A stretch of DNA of 64,000 nt from Methyloceanibacter superfactus (lineage in GTDB: Bacteria > Pseudomonadota > Alphaproteobacteria > Rhizobiales > Methyloligellaceae). Below, in pieces: positions 8,409 to 17,994 of this stretch. The notes beneath the pieces were generated by a model that was not told the DNA's origin, did no database searches, and saw only the letters and a list, made by a program, of their open reading frames with translations. Location: assembly GCF_001723305.1 (NCBI RefSeq), contig NZ_LPWF01000026.1, positions 121,687-185,686 on the forward strand. The letters run 5' to 3'. A program made the position numbers and the translations under genes. Positions within the stretch are counted from its first letter, which is position 1. Every line of letters starts with the position of its first letter.

Positions 8409-9860
8409 CTAGGCCCCGCGCCGCGGCTCGACTGCGCGGGGCGCGGGTGCGTGCGTAGGCAGATTGAACGACGAGTAGAGCGCCATCAGCGCTTCTTTCT
8501 GTCTCTGCCAGCCATAGATTTCTTCCGCATGGCGTAGCCGGTTGGCGTCAGGCCGCAGCCGGTCCCTGTTCTCGTAGGCGTCATGAATGGCGCGCGCGAT
8601 GCCGCGGGGGTCCGTCTCGTCCATGACGACGCCACTTTCGCTGATCTCCACGAATCGTTTCAGCTCGGGCAGGTTTGACACGACGACGGGCAACCGGGCG
8701 ATGGCGCTTTCGAGAAGCTTGTTCGGCAGACAGTAGTAATAGCTCAAGCAAACGTTTTGAATCGGCACGAGGCTGATGTCACCCGAGCTGATGAAGGAGA
8801 CGACCATCGCCGGCGAGACGGGTGGCACGATGTGAAGACGGTCGGACATGCCAAGCGCTTGAGCCGTCTGTTTGGCGTGGTCCACCGTTGGTTTGTTCAC
8901 CGGACCTACAAGGGCGAGATGGTATGCGGGCAGATATTGCAGAGCGTCGACGATCTGCTCAATACCGCGGCCGACAGTGATGCGGCCGACATAGACGGCG
9001 AGCGGCGTATCGTTGGACAGGCCCAAGCTCGAGCGCAGATCGGTGTCGCTTGGAAGTCCCCCTTCGACATCGGGTGCGTTCATGACGACCGTGGGGCGTG
9101 CGATTGCGTACTCACGAGCCAGATAATCGGCGATGCTATCGCAGACAGTGACCACCGCGTCACACTGCTTGATATGCTTCCGCTCGAGGTAGTAGCGCAG
9201 CCATTTGTCGACCGGGCCGGTTTTTGTGTTCCGATGCACTTCGAGCTCATGCGCGTCATAAATGAGCTTGGCGCCGAGCGCTTTGGCGGCGACCGCTCCC
9301 GCCGGAAGCATAACGAGGTCATGTGCATGGATGATGTCGGGCTGAAATTTAATCAGATCGCTTTTAAACACCCTTCGCATGCGTCGCGTTTCGACCAGAG
9401 GCCGGAGACCCAAAAAGCGGGAGAGCGTGTGTTCGAGGAGTAACCGGCCGGCGCTGAGCGTTAGGCGAATCTGAGCCAGGGGTGCCGGCCGGATGAAAAG
9501 GAATTGGGCGAGGAACTCGCCACCCAGTAGAACTATCGTGACCAAGTTTTTCGATGCTTGGAGCACAGGATTCTTGCTGTGCTTCGCTCTCAATGCGTGC
9601 ACCTTGGCTATGTGCTCCAATTGGCGATATAGCCGTGAGAAGAACGTAGATCGGCGGCCGATCTTCGACGCCGGCGCTAGGAGCTTCGCACGGATCCATG
9701 GCCTGCCGATACGCCGGTAGAGTACGCCGTTGCGGCTTTCCTCGGATGTCTCGCTATTGTCGGACAGGGCTAGCACAACGGTGTTGAAGCCCTGCTGCGC
9801 CGCGGTTTCAGCTGCACGAATAACCCGCGTATCGTTTGTGCAAGAATTGGATACGAGCAT
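8409..9860 (-). CDS. Glycosyltransferase, GT4-like
   Basis: 483 residues from ATG 9860. The N-terminal MLVSNSCTNDTRVIRAAE is the typical acceptor-domain opening, IIHAHDLVMLPAG is a family feature, and the donor domain shows AVYVGRITVGRGIEQIVDAL, HLALVGP and LPNKLLESAIARLPVVVSN followed by a Glu-rich segment. This is the EX7E region of family GT4. It presumably adds one sugar to the repeat unit on the cytoplasmic face of the inner membrane. It is the last gene of a minus-strand run headed by asparagine synthase at 16.5 kb, after a 170-base gap without a recognisable gene. Confidence 0.88.
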   Translation of the reverse strand: MLVSNSCTNDTRVIRAAETAAQQGFNTVVLALSDNSETSEESRNGVLYRRIGRPWIRAKLLAPASKIGRRSTFFSRLYRQLEHIAKVHALRAKHSKNPVLQASKNLVTIVLLGGEFLAQFLFIRPAPLAQIRLTLSAGRLLLEHTLSRFLGLRPLVETRRMRRVFKSDLIKFQPDIIHAHDLVMLPAGAVAAKALGAKLIYDAHELEVHRNTKTGPVDKWLRYYLERKHIKQCDAVVTVCDSIADYLAREYAIARPTVVMNAPDVEGGLPSDTDLRSSLGLSNDTPLAVYVGRITVGRGIEQIVDALQYLPAYHLALVGPVNKPTVDHAKQTAQALGMSDRLHIVPPVSPAMVVSFISSGDISLVPIQNVCLSYYYCLPNKLLESAIARLPVVVSNLPELKRFVEISESGVVMDETDPRGIARAIHDAYENRDRLRPDANRLRHAEEIYGWQRQKEALMALYSSFNLPTHAPAPRAVEPRRGA

Positions 9861-10030
9861 TACGACCCGGGCGCGGTCGGCCCCGGTGGTGGGTGAGTGG
9901 CAGGACTGAACGATGGGGCCTCCCAGAAAATTACTTGCAGCTAAGCCGACTGTCGGCCGCGACCCTAGGGTAACGGTCGATGCGGCTCAATGCGTCGACC
10001 GATTTTGTGACGCATTGACCAGAGGCTGGT

Positions 10031-10867
10031 TTATTTTATCAACCGAGCATAGAGATCGGTTCCCAAAAATGGCCCGAAATAGCGCAGCGCCACCGGCCGT
10101 GGCGTCTTCTTAAACCAACCATCGCTGCCAATATTTTCCCTGCGGATCCGACATTGGCGAAAGTCGTGGCAGAGATGCCGAAGTTGACCTGCGGTGACGA
10201 ACTCGGTCTCGGGGGCGGCGTCGCCCGCCTGGTTGGCGTCGTAGGCCCGGCGCATGGCCTCGCTCGCGGCAAGGCGTTTCCTGGGCGCTAGCGCTAGCCT
10301 GATCGTGGCCCAGGGGTCCTTTGAGAGCTGCCGGTAAGATGCCGCGTTGTAGACCATCACCGTCGCCTGGCCGCCGGGTTTCAGTACGCGGTGCACTTCC
10401 GCGATGGCGCGAGCCATGTCGCCGGTATGGTGGAGGCAGCCGATCGTGATGACCCAGTCGAAGCCGGCGTCGCCGAAGGGACACTCCAGCACGCTGCCTT
10501 GCTTGACCGTGCCTTGCTTGCCGAGGAGCCGCAACCGGTGCTGCGCCATGACGACGGGATTGGCGGCGATGTCGAGACCGCTGTAGTCGGCGCCGTGCTC
10601 CATGAGGCGTTGGGCTACCGTGCCGTAGCCAAGCCCGATCTCCAGCACACTTTTGCCCGGCATGGTCTCTAAGGGAATATGGCGCTCAAGGTAGGGGTAG
10701 TAGGACATGTACCAATCGTCGAAGCGCTTCAGGCTCTCCGGCGAGCTGTCTGTGACGCCAAGACGCCGCGCGAGCGCGCTGCCGCACAGCTCGTCCCAGA
10801 AAGCCATGTTGGCCTTGTCTATTTCCGCCTGACCGTTCGGCCCGGGATGGGATGACACATGCGACAT
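10031..10867 (-). CDS. Class I SAM-dependent methyltransferase
   Basis: About 278 residues from ATG 10867, chosen because the longer frame (to 10903) would overlap the upstream gene; an AAGG lies about 12 bases upstream. Motif I is VLEIGLGYGTVAQRL, followed by YSGLDI (acidic residue binding the SAM ribose), DWVITIGCLHHTGD (motif IV) and VLKPGGQATVM (motif VI). The C-terminal half carries the substrate region. In this context it probably methylates a sugar or a glycan intermediate (inference). It is separated by 8 bases from the two-domain glycosyltransferase upstream and is likely cotranscribed with it. Confidence 0.85.
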   Translation of the reverse strand: MSHVSSHPGPNGQAEIDKANMAFWDELCGSALARRLGVTDSSPESLKRFDDWYMSYYPYLERHIPLETMPGKSVLEIGLGYGTVAQRLMEHGADYSGLDIAANPVVMAQHRLRLLGKQGTVKQGSVLECPFGDAGFDWVITIGCLHHTGDMARAIAEVHRVLKPGGQATVMVYNAASYRQLSKDPWATIRLALAPRKRLAASEAMRRAYDANQAGDAAPETEFVTAGQLRHLCHDFRQCRIRRENIGSDGWFKKTPRPVALRYFGPFLGTDLYARLIK

Positions 10868-10875
10868 TGTGGGGA

Positions 10876-13509
10876 TCAGCCTTGCTGCCAAAGGCGCCGG
10901 CACAGCGCTGTCACGTAGGCTCTACCCCGAAATGCAATCGCCAACATCACTCTTTGATGTATCGGCATCTGCTGGCCGGTTGTCATGCGCGACAGCCGTT
11001 CGATTTTGGCGTCGCGTTTCTCAAGCGTCCTAGTGCGTCTCTCTAGCGTCCTACTGAGGCGTTCAATCTTTCTCTCGTAACTAGAAAGGCTCTTCTGTGC
11101 TTTTTTGAGCGTATCGAACTCGTTTCGATAGCTACGCCTTACGACCCGCGCGGCAAGGAGTTCATCCCGGGTTGTTGGACCTGCCAAAATCCCTCGTGAC
11201 AACAAAGCGGCCACGGGCCCTTCGTTCATTGGAATGGCAAAAAGCTCACGGTCCTTGCGCTCATACATGATCGGGGCCTCAATGATTTGGCACCGCCGTG
11301 ACCGCAGCAAACGACGATTCAACAGCGCATCGAAGTTGGCGATGAAGCGCTCATAGGAGTAGCGGCGAGATGATATGATGTCGCGATATGCCCGGTCCGC
11401 CATCTTTTCCAGAAACGCAACATCCTCAAGGCGGTCAAAGACGTCGTCGATGTTTGAGTAGTCCTTCTTCAACGAGATATAGTGGACATCGCGTTCGAGA
11501 ATGCCGGAATACGCCCCCTCGAATAGGACGAGAGCCGTACGAAGATGGATGGCTTCGAACAATTTCGGCGATACTTGATTCATCATCACGGGCCCTTCTC
11601 GGCCGGCAAGATACCGGTCCCGAAACTGCTCATAGGGCATATCCGCGTTCGCCTTGGATAGTTCCGCTAGGCTGCCGTCGAAGTCAAAGACGTTTGAGCC
11701 GCTCTCCGTTCCCAGCATGGCCCTTGCCGATGCCAAGAACCTGTACCAGTCAGCGCCATAGATGCGTGAGGCATTGTCGACTTCGATGTCGACCGGCACG
11801 GAACGCGCGTCTGCACGCCGTTTCACCTCGAGTCCGATATCGAGCTTCTCTCGCGCCAGATCACCGTAGTGAAGGGGTAGGCTCCGACCGCGATACACGA
11901 TCCGAAGGGGCCTCTCGGAAATTGGAAGGCAGTCTCGTTCCTCTGCTTCAAGCTCGGGGACATAGCCTGTCAAGGTGTGGAGGAACTCGGTGCGGGGAAA
12001 GCGTTCGCACGGATAGATCGTCGGAATAAACTCATCTGGAACGCTCGTGAAAACGACATCAAACCCAATTTGTTCGATGAATTGCCATGTGTGACCAGTG
12101 TTGTTGTAGTCGTCCTGGACGAACAGGACCTTGAGGCCGGTAAATCTAGCGATGCTATCATAAAAAATTCTGTTCAGATGGTCCGGGTAACAAACTCTAA
12201 CGCTGTGATGAATGACAATAACGTCGAAGCAGTCGAAGTCCCATGGGTTCGAATCTATCTTATCTTTGTCTGTCATAAAAGCACCGGTGCACGGTAAGTA
12301 AGTTACACCATTACTTGAATATACGCTAAACGCATGCAAATGATCTTTGATAGCCTTAACATGTGTAGATCTGTCGTCGTAAAGTACTAGTATATTATAC
12401 TTGTCGCTGTTTCGCCCAGCAGAGATCATTGCCAGGTCGATTTCTTCGCGGAGCTCCGAAAAGCGCTTGTCGTAGGACTGTTGGGCGGCCGCCGCTTGCC
12501 GCCGGCCTATGGCGTCCGAGTCATCTCGGGTGTCGGCAAGCTGTCGGATGGCGCTTTCGAACTCCGCTGCATCGGAAGCGATCGAAAACAGCTCGGGATC
12601 CCTAGCGAGTTCGTCGATCGGCGTGGAGACGACCGGAAGGCCGCACGCAACATATTCGAAGGCCTTAAGAGGCAGCGAGACCCGCGCCAGGGAGTAGTCA
12701 CGAAACGGGATCAGTCCAACGCTCGATTGTCTTGATGTTTCGGCAATCTGCTCTGGCCGAAGCTCGCCTAGATAGCGAACATTGGGCTTCTCGCGCAGCC
12801 GGGTCCAACCCGGCTCGTCGCTGTCGCGACCACAGAACACCAAGTCCCAGTCATTCACGCGGTCGGCGAGTTCCGAGAGAAGGTCAAAGTCCAGTCGATC
12901 GTTGAGGGCGCCTTGATATAGCGCGGCCGGCCGGCCACTCGCTTGTGGTTGAAACGCGATCGCATCGCTCCGGCGCCAGAACTCAAAGTCACATCCATTC
13001 TTCAACACGATACTGCGGCCACGATAGGCGCCGTTGATCCTATAGCTGGCAAACACGCCATCCGTGCACGCAACCAAGAGGTCCGTCAGGCCGAGAACCC
13101 GCATCAACATTTCACGGTGTCGAACGGCGTCGTCGAACTCAGATCCGAAGTAATCTTCAGTCGCGTGGTAGACGGCGTAAAAGCCGGCATTGCGTGCAAT
13201 GAAATCCACGAACAGCGGATTGTAAGCGAAAAGTAACGGGCGGCGGACGTGCCGTTTTGCAAGCAATCGCTCTAGGCGGATCGATTGGTCCACGCCGTAG
13301 TCCGTGCCAGCGTGAACGACCCCAATGTTTTCGATCTCGGTTTCGCCGAGCTCGGGTGTCTCTACGGGGGGAGTGGGCTGAACAAAGTAGACAGGCAGAT
13401 CTTGGGCGAAGCGCGTTGCATAGTGATAGCGATTGCTCCGTGGTTCCCGATGCCAATCGCTCTGGGTCAACATTATGACCGCGTCAAAATGCTTGCTTAA
13501 CTCAGGCAC
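10876..13509 (-). CDS. Large two-domain glycosyltransferase with C-terminal coiled coil
   Basis: 877 residues from GTG 13509 (GGAG box 8 bases upstream). Residues 1-360 are a GT-B transferase: FVDFIARNAGFYAVYHATED, YQGALNDRLD, LIPFRDYSLARVSLPLKAFE and CGLPVVSTP. Residues about 363-760 form a second domain that resembles the stand-alone protein at 20174-21670 through shared motifs: DDYNNT near 465, a TESGSNVFDFDG segment near 603, SPKLFEA.HLRTA near 650 and YISLKKDYSNIDDVF near 680. Residues about 795-850 are a predicted coiled coil (KIERLSRTLERRTRTLEKRD). DNA encoding the start of the second domain (about 12000-12420) is clearly richer in A+T than its surroundings, which hints at fusion or import. 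It is flanked by two methyltransferases in one operon. Substrate unknown. Confidence 0.78.
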   Translation of the reverse strand: MPELSKHFDAVIMLTQSDWHREPRSNRYHYATRFAQDLPVYFVQPTPPVETPELGETEIENIGVVHAGTDYGVDQSIRLERLLAKRHVRRPLLFAYNPLFVDFIARNAGFYAVYHATEDYFGSEFDDAVRHREMLMRVLGLTDLLVACTDGVFASYRINGAYRGRSIVLKNGCDFEFWRRSDAIAFQPQASGRPAALYQGALNDRLDFDLLSELADRVNDWDLVFCGRDSDEPGWTRLREKPNVRYLGELRPEQIAETSRQSSVGLIPFRDYSLARVSLPLKAFEYVACGLPVVSTPIDELARDPELFSIASDAAEFESAIRQLADTRDDSDAIGRRQAAAAQQSYDKRFSELREEIDLAMISAGRNSDKYNILVLYDDRSTHVKAIKDHLHAFSVYSSNGVTYLPCTGAFMTDKDKIDSNPWDFDCFDVIVIHHSVRVCYPDHLNRIFYDSIARFTGLKVLFVQDDYNNTGHTWQFIEQIGFDVVFTSVPDEFIPTIYPCERFPRTEFLHTLTGYVPELEAEERDCLPISERPLRIVYRGRSLPLHYGDLAREKLDIGLEVKRRADARSVPVDIEVDNASRIYGADWYRFLASARAMLGTESGSNVFDFDGSLAELSKANADMPYEQFRDRYLAGREGPVMMNQVSPKLFEAIHLRTALVLFEGAYSGILERDVHYISLKKDYSNIDDVFDRLEDVAFLEKMADRAYRDIISSRRYSYERFIANFDALLNRRLLRSRRCQIIEAPIMYERKDRELFAIPMNEGPVAALLSRGILAGPTTRDELLAARVVRRSYRNEFDTLKKAQKSLSSYERKIERLSRTLERRTRTLEKRDAKIERLSRMTTGQQMPIHQRVMLAIAFRGRAYVTALCRRLWQQG

Positions 13510-13540
13510 GCTGACACTCCGCTATCTCACCGCTAGAGCG

Positions 13541-14469
13541 TTAGGGGCTAGGCAAGGGGACCGTGGCCACCTTGCGCGCCACCATGATAATCTCGATGGG
13601 CCTATATACTGCACGCCGAAATCGCCACGGAATCGACTCCGGAGGCAGCATTGAGTACAGGCGCTTCCAGAGCTTGCGTTTCTGCTTTCCGGAGAGGATG
13701 CCAAAGGCGTTGAAGACCGACATCACATGCCGCGCCGGGTATTGGAAATTGAAGCCGTCGAAATAGGACTGGCTCACCCGAAAGCCTGCCTCCGCGAGAA
13801 GGTCTCGCAGGCTGGAGCGGTCGAATGTGCGCAAGTGGACGAGGTCATAGGGATAGCCGGTCTGCGGCGCGTATTTTAACAAGTCCTCACGATAGGGAAC
13901 TCGGATTGCGAGCCGGCCGCCAGGCTTGAGAGCCTTGTTGAGACTGTACAACAAGGCGCTGATGTTGAGGACGTGTTCGACGACGTCGGTGGATGTGATG
14001 AGGTCGAATTCCGCCTCGAAGGGCAGATTCTCCGCATTGGCGACAACCGGTACCACGTTGTCCCCCGGACAAAACTTGGCCAAGTAGTCGGGGACCACAT
14101 CGACCGCCGTGATCTTGGCTGCCCTCTGTCGACGAGCTGCCGCACGAGATAGCATTTGCCGGCGCCGACATCGCAAACGCTCAGATTATCGAGGGGCCCC
14201 AGCAGATCAGCCGTCTTGACTGCAAGCTCATTGCAAAAAGCCGGGTCCATCATGGATGCCTTAATGTCATCCCGCGCGATCCGCTGATAGTTGGCGATGT
14301 AGCCCTGTTGCAGCGGTGAAGCGGTGTCACGCGTGCTGAAGAGGACTGGAATGTGGTCCGCAAATGTCAGGCGCCAGCCGCACTCGCCGCAAGCCTCGCC
14401 CCCGAGCGATGCTCGACAGTCCGGGCAGACATACCGGGACGTCCAGGCGGTCGCCTTCTGCATCATCAT
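13541..14469 (-). CDS. SAM-dependent methyltransferase with N-terminal zinc ribbon, one-base frameshift
   Basis: The N-terminus begins at a triple ATG (14469/14466/14463) behind GGGAGG. Residues about 15-30 carry two CxxC pairs (CPDC and CGEC), a zinc-ribbon pattern seen in some glycan methyltransferases. Motif I (VCDVGAGKCYLVRQL) follows, and then the frame breaks at 14122-14124. Restoring one G in the GGG run continues with AAKITAVDVVPDYLAKF, STDVVEHVLN and ALKPGGRLAIRVPY. The whole protein is then about 309 residues. It lies between asparagine synthase and the two-domain glycosyltransferase in a minus-strand operon and probably methylates a sugar of the same product. I treat the break as a sequence error. 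Confidence 0.8.
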
Positions 14470-14529
14470 CGGCCTCCCGAGACCCTGGTCGAGCCGGTCC
14501 GCACCCTGCTTGCGCGAAGCGGATAGCCC

Positions 14530-16495
14530 CTACAGTCGAGCCGGGTCGGACCGCGGCTCATACTCGTCCGTCGGCGCCGGCTGCTGCTCGGCTTTCGTGC
14601 GCCACTCAGCGGCGCGGTCGTGAAACATCTGATGCCAAAGTTCGAGGTTCAGGAGGCCCCAGGTCTTGCGGGAGAACGGCGCTTCCTTGGTGAAATTCTG
14701 CAGCACGTTGTCGCTCCGCAGGAAGGGGCGCGTGCGGGCGGACTGACTCGTGAAGATGTCGCCGATGAAATCCTTGAGCTCGCCGGAATACCACTCGCGC
14801 AAGGGCACTGGGAAACCCATCTTGTCGCGTCGCTCGACCAACGCTTTTGGCAAGACATCGGCAAACACGGTCTTGATCAATTGCTTCATGGTGCCGCCTT
14901 CGAATTTGAGGTCGGCCGGAATGCTTGCGGCAAACTCGACCAGCGGGTGATCGAGAAGCGGCACGCGGCTCTCAAGGCCATGCGCCATGCTCATGCGATC
15001 CTCGACCTGGAGAAGGGCGGGCAACAGGCACTTGAAGTCGAAATGAGTCATCTTGTCAAAATAGGCTTCCTTGCGGACATTGGCGCCGTTGTTGAAGATG
15101 GCCTCGAAGCGCTTGTAGACACCGGCGCGGTCGAGCGCTCCCCATTCGACTTCATCGCTGATATCGCCCGACCGGTCGATGAGCCGGAAATAGCGCTCGT
15201 CGAGATTTCCGAACAGCCCCTCCTTCCAGAACTGCTGGATCATCGGGCGGTATTCGCGCAACGCGCCGAGATTAGGTATAATGGACTCGATGGTGACGAT
15301 GTAGTTGCCGTTTTGATACGTGCCCTCGACAGCGGCTTTGATGCATTGCTCGAAATAGGCGACGAGGTAGCGCGCGTAGCCGCCGAAGATCTCGTCGCCG
15401 CCTTGACCGCCGAGGACAACCTTCACATGCTCTGGCAAGCTGGGACACCATGAATTGGGGGAAGGAGCCGGGCGCCGCGCATGGATAGTCGAGGTGGTAG
15501 ATGACCTTGGCGATGTTGTCCTGGAAGTGCTGCGCCGTGATGTCGATCTGGTGGAGCTCGCCTTCCGCCGAGGTTGCGGCAAGCTCGGCATAGGGGCTTT
15601 CGTCGTAGCCGGGGAACTCGGTGAACTTGCCGTGGAAGAACTGCCGGTTCTGGTGGCTTAGCCGCGCGGCGAGAATCGAGATGAGGCTCGAGTCGATGCC
15701 GCCGGACATGTAGCCGCCAACCGGCACATCGCTGCGCAGGTGCATGGCAACGGACTCGTCCAGCAGCTCACGCAGGCGCCGATGGAAATATTCCGGCGAG
15801 TGGTCCCAATCGACTTCATAGTTCACGTCCCAGTAGCGCTGGATATCTACCCCGCCGTTACTCACCACGAGCCGGTGACCGGGCAGCAATTGCTTGATGC
15901 CCTTGAACAAGGTGAGGTCATCGACGCCGTATTGAAACGTCAGATACTGGCTGAGCGCGTCGGGGTCCGTCTCGATGCTCGGGAGAAACGGCAGGATGGC
16001 CTTCGCTTCGGAGGCAAAGTAGAGCTGGTCGCCGATCTCTGCGTAGTAGAAGGGCTTGACGCCGAAACGGTCGCGCGCGGCGACGAGACGCCTGTTGCGG
16101 TCGTCCCACAACGCGAAGGCGAACATGCCGCGCAAGTGATCGAGGAAGTCATCGCCGTAGCGCGCGTAAGCGGCAAGAATGGTCTCAGTATCGCTGGTGC
16201 CGCGGAAGGTCCAGCCGTCCTTGAGAGTGTCTCTGAGCTCAATGAAATTGTAGACCTCGCCGTTATGGACGAGCGCCGTGCCGTTGGGCGCGAGCATGGG
16301 CTGTGCGCCCGTCTGCGACAGATCGAGAATGCTGAGGCGGCGATGGGCAAGGCCCGCGCTGCCGTGGGTGGCGCACCAGACGCCTTCGCCATCAGGTCCA
16401 CGATGAGCGATCAGATCGTTCATCACTCGCAGCTTGGCCTCGAGACGCTCGATTGGCGCACCCGAGAGGCTGATGATACCGGCTACCCCACACAC
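14530..16495 (-). CDS. asnB: Asparagine synthase (glutamine-hydrolysing), one-base frameshift
   Basis: GTG 16495 directly precedes a Cys codon (Met-Cys-Gly-Val-Ala-Gly), giving the N-terminal nucleophile of class II amidotransferases; GGAGGG lies 10 bases upstream. RGPDGEG and NGEVYN mark the glutaminase domain and SGGIDSSL the ATP pyrophosphatase loop of the synthetase domain. The frame changes at 15442-15444; removing one C from the CCC run joins FPQFMVS to LPEHVKVVLGGQGGDE. Total length is about 655 residues, as in other family members. Such genes are common in polysaccharide clusters, where they are thought to amidate carboxyl groups of uronic acids. Two sugar-acid dehydrogenases in this window would supply such substrates (inference). 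It heads a minus-strand operon. Confidence 0.9.
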
Positions 16496-16682
16496 ACGGA
16501 GTACTCCCTCCAAGAGCCCAACCCAACCGCGGCGGTCGCATACGGGCTCCCCAACTGTCAAGCGCGACCCCGGCTAAAAGGATTCCCCGCGCCGATAATT
16601 CCCCAGGCTTTCCGTCAATTTTGGCCTGTGATACCACAGAGCGAGCTTGGCTGACAGGCTCGGCCTTACTGGAACCCGACCT

Positions 16683-17828
16683 ATGAGCCACCCTGTGATG
16701 ACACGCATGGTGACCGCGCTCCTTGCCCTCCTCGCTTGTCTTGCGAGTTCCGCGGCATCTGCTGGGATGTGGTATCTCAACGGCAAAGGGACCGATACGC
16801 CCTATGGCATCTGGGCCTTTGGCGAAGACGGGTTGCCCTTGGCCGCGGCGCCCGTCGTGCGGGCCACGGACGCCGAGACCCACATTGCTTGGCCCTCGGC
16901 AATCAAGGACGGTCCGACCACTCGCCTCTATGCCTCAGTCTACAACGAAGGTTGGAAGACCGTCCGGCTTTACACGGCAAGTCATGGTGTGGAGTTCATC
17001 GACCAGGGTCCCGTCTTCGCCGCGAACGGCGATGAGCCCTACGGGATCGGCCCGGCCTATGTCATGCGCGACCCCGCGGGTCCCGATCCCTACGTCATGT
17101 ATTATCTCGTGCGCGGGCAGCGCGGGCCCGGCAACGACATTGCCGTGGCTACGAGCCCCGATGGCAGAACATGGACGCGCCATGGCGTGATTCTATCGGC
17201 ATCGCTCCCAGAGGAGGCCGGTGGTTTGTCGGTCTCCTATGCCTGCCGCGAACGCTCAGGCGCCATGGTGTTGCTGTATCAAGGCTACGACGCCGATTTG
17301 GCGAAGGGTGTGGCCCTGGTTGCGACGGCCCCCGGCCCGACGTCAGGGTTCTCCGACAGGGTCATCATCAAATCGTGGGACGGGTTCTCGGCGACCGTTA
17401 GAGGCATTGCCGGAGAAAAGGCCGGACATGTTCACGCGGGTGCCAAGGTGCCAATAGGAATTCCCTTGCTTATTGCTGGATCGCCGGCCGAACCCATCGT
17501 CGCCACGAGACAAGAGGGAACACGGATCTGGTTCGATCGCCCACTGCTTAACGCGCATGCCGACTCGAGGCTCTACAGCATGGCGCGGAACAAGGTCGAA
17601 ATGTCGTACATCAGACAGATGCCGGATGGTTCATGGACGGGCATCGCAACGCTCTACAAACCAGCAGCCTTAGCGGCGGAATATACGACCGCCCTCTCCA
17701 GCCCCACCTTGCAGGGAGTGTGGGACTACGACAGAACTGGCTTCACGTTCGAGCCGAGCCATCCAGAAACCCGCGAATCGCTGGAGAACCCCACGCCACT
17801 AGTCGACACGGCTTCGTGCTCAAACTGA
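16683..17828 (+). CDS. Secreted beta-propeller-like protein (possible glycoside hydrolase 43-like fold)
   Basis: About 381 residues from ATG 16683 (MSHPVMTRMVTALLALLACL), chosen because it gives a clean signal peptide with an ASA cleavage site near residue 28. After the signal the protein shows repeated strand-rich segments (WPSAIKDGPTTRLYAS, YGIGPAYVMRDPAGPDPYVM, IAVATSPDGRTW, GLSVSYACRERSGAMVLLY) as found in five-bladed propellers of GH43/GH62/GH32 type. I cannot assign catalytic acids. It may bind or trim the exported glycan. The gene is divergent from asparagine synthase and is followed by a coiled-coil glycosyltransferase. Confidence 0.55.
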   Translation: MSHPVMTRMVTALLALLACLASSAASAGMWYLNGKGTDTPYGIWAFGEDGLPLAAAPVVRATDAETHIAWPSAIKDGPTTRLYASVYNEGWKTVRLYTASHGVEFIDQGPVFAANGDEPYGIGPAYVMRDPAGPDPYVMYYLVRGQRGPGNDIAVATSPDGRTWTRHGVILSASLPEEAGGLSVSYACRERSGAMVLLYQGYDADLAKGVALVATAPGPTSGFSDRVIIKSWDGFSATVRGIAGEKAGHVHAGAKVPIGIPLLIAGSPAEPIVATRQEGTRIWFDRPLLNAHADSRLYSMARNKVEMSYIRQMPDGSWTGIATLYKPAALAAEYTTALSSPTLQGVWDYDRTGFTFEPSHPETRESLENPTPLVDTASCSN

Positions 17829-17994
17829 TCGCCGTGCTCATCCAGAATACGATATCGTCGATGCAGGCGAATAGCGGAAGCCCAAGGGGTGACGGCTTTG
17901 GTGGGGGCCAGGCTCCCGTCGCGAGATTTGAGGAGGGGCGCGTTGGCACCATGAGGGATCTCGTCGAGAGTAGGTTGGCGGAAGGAGGGGTTGC

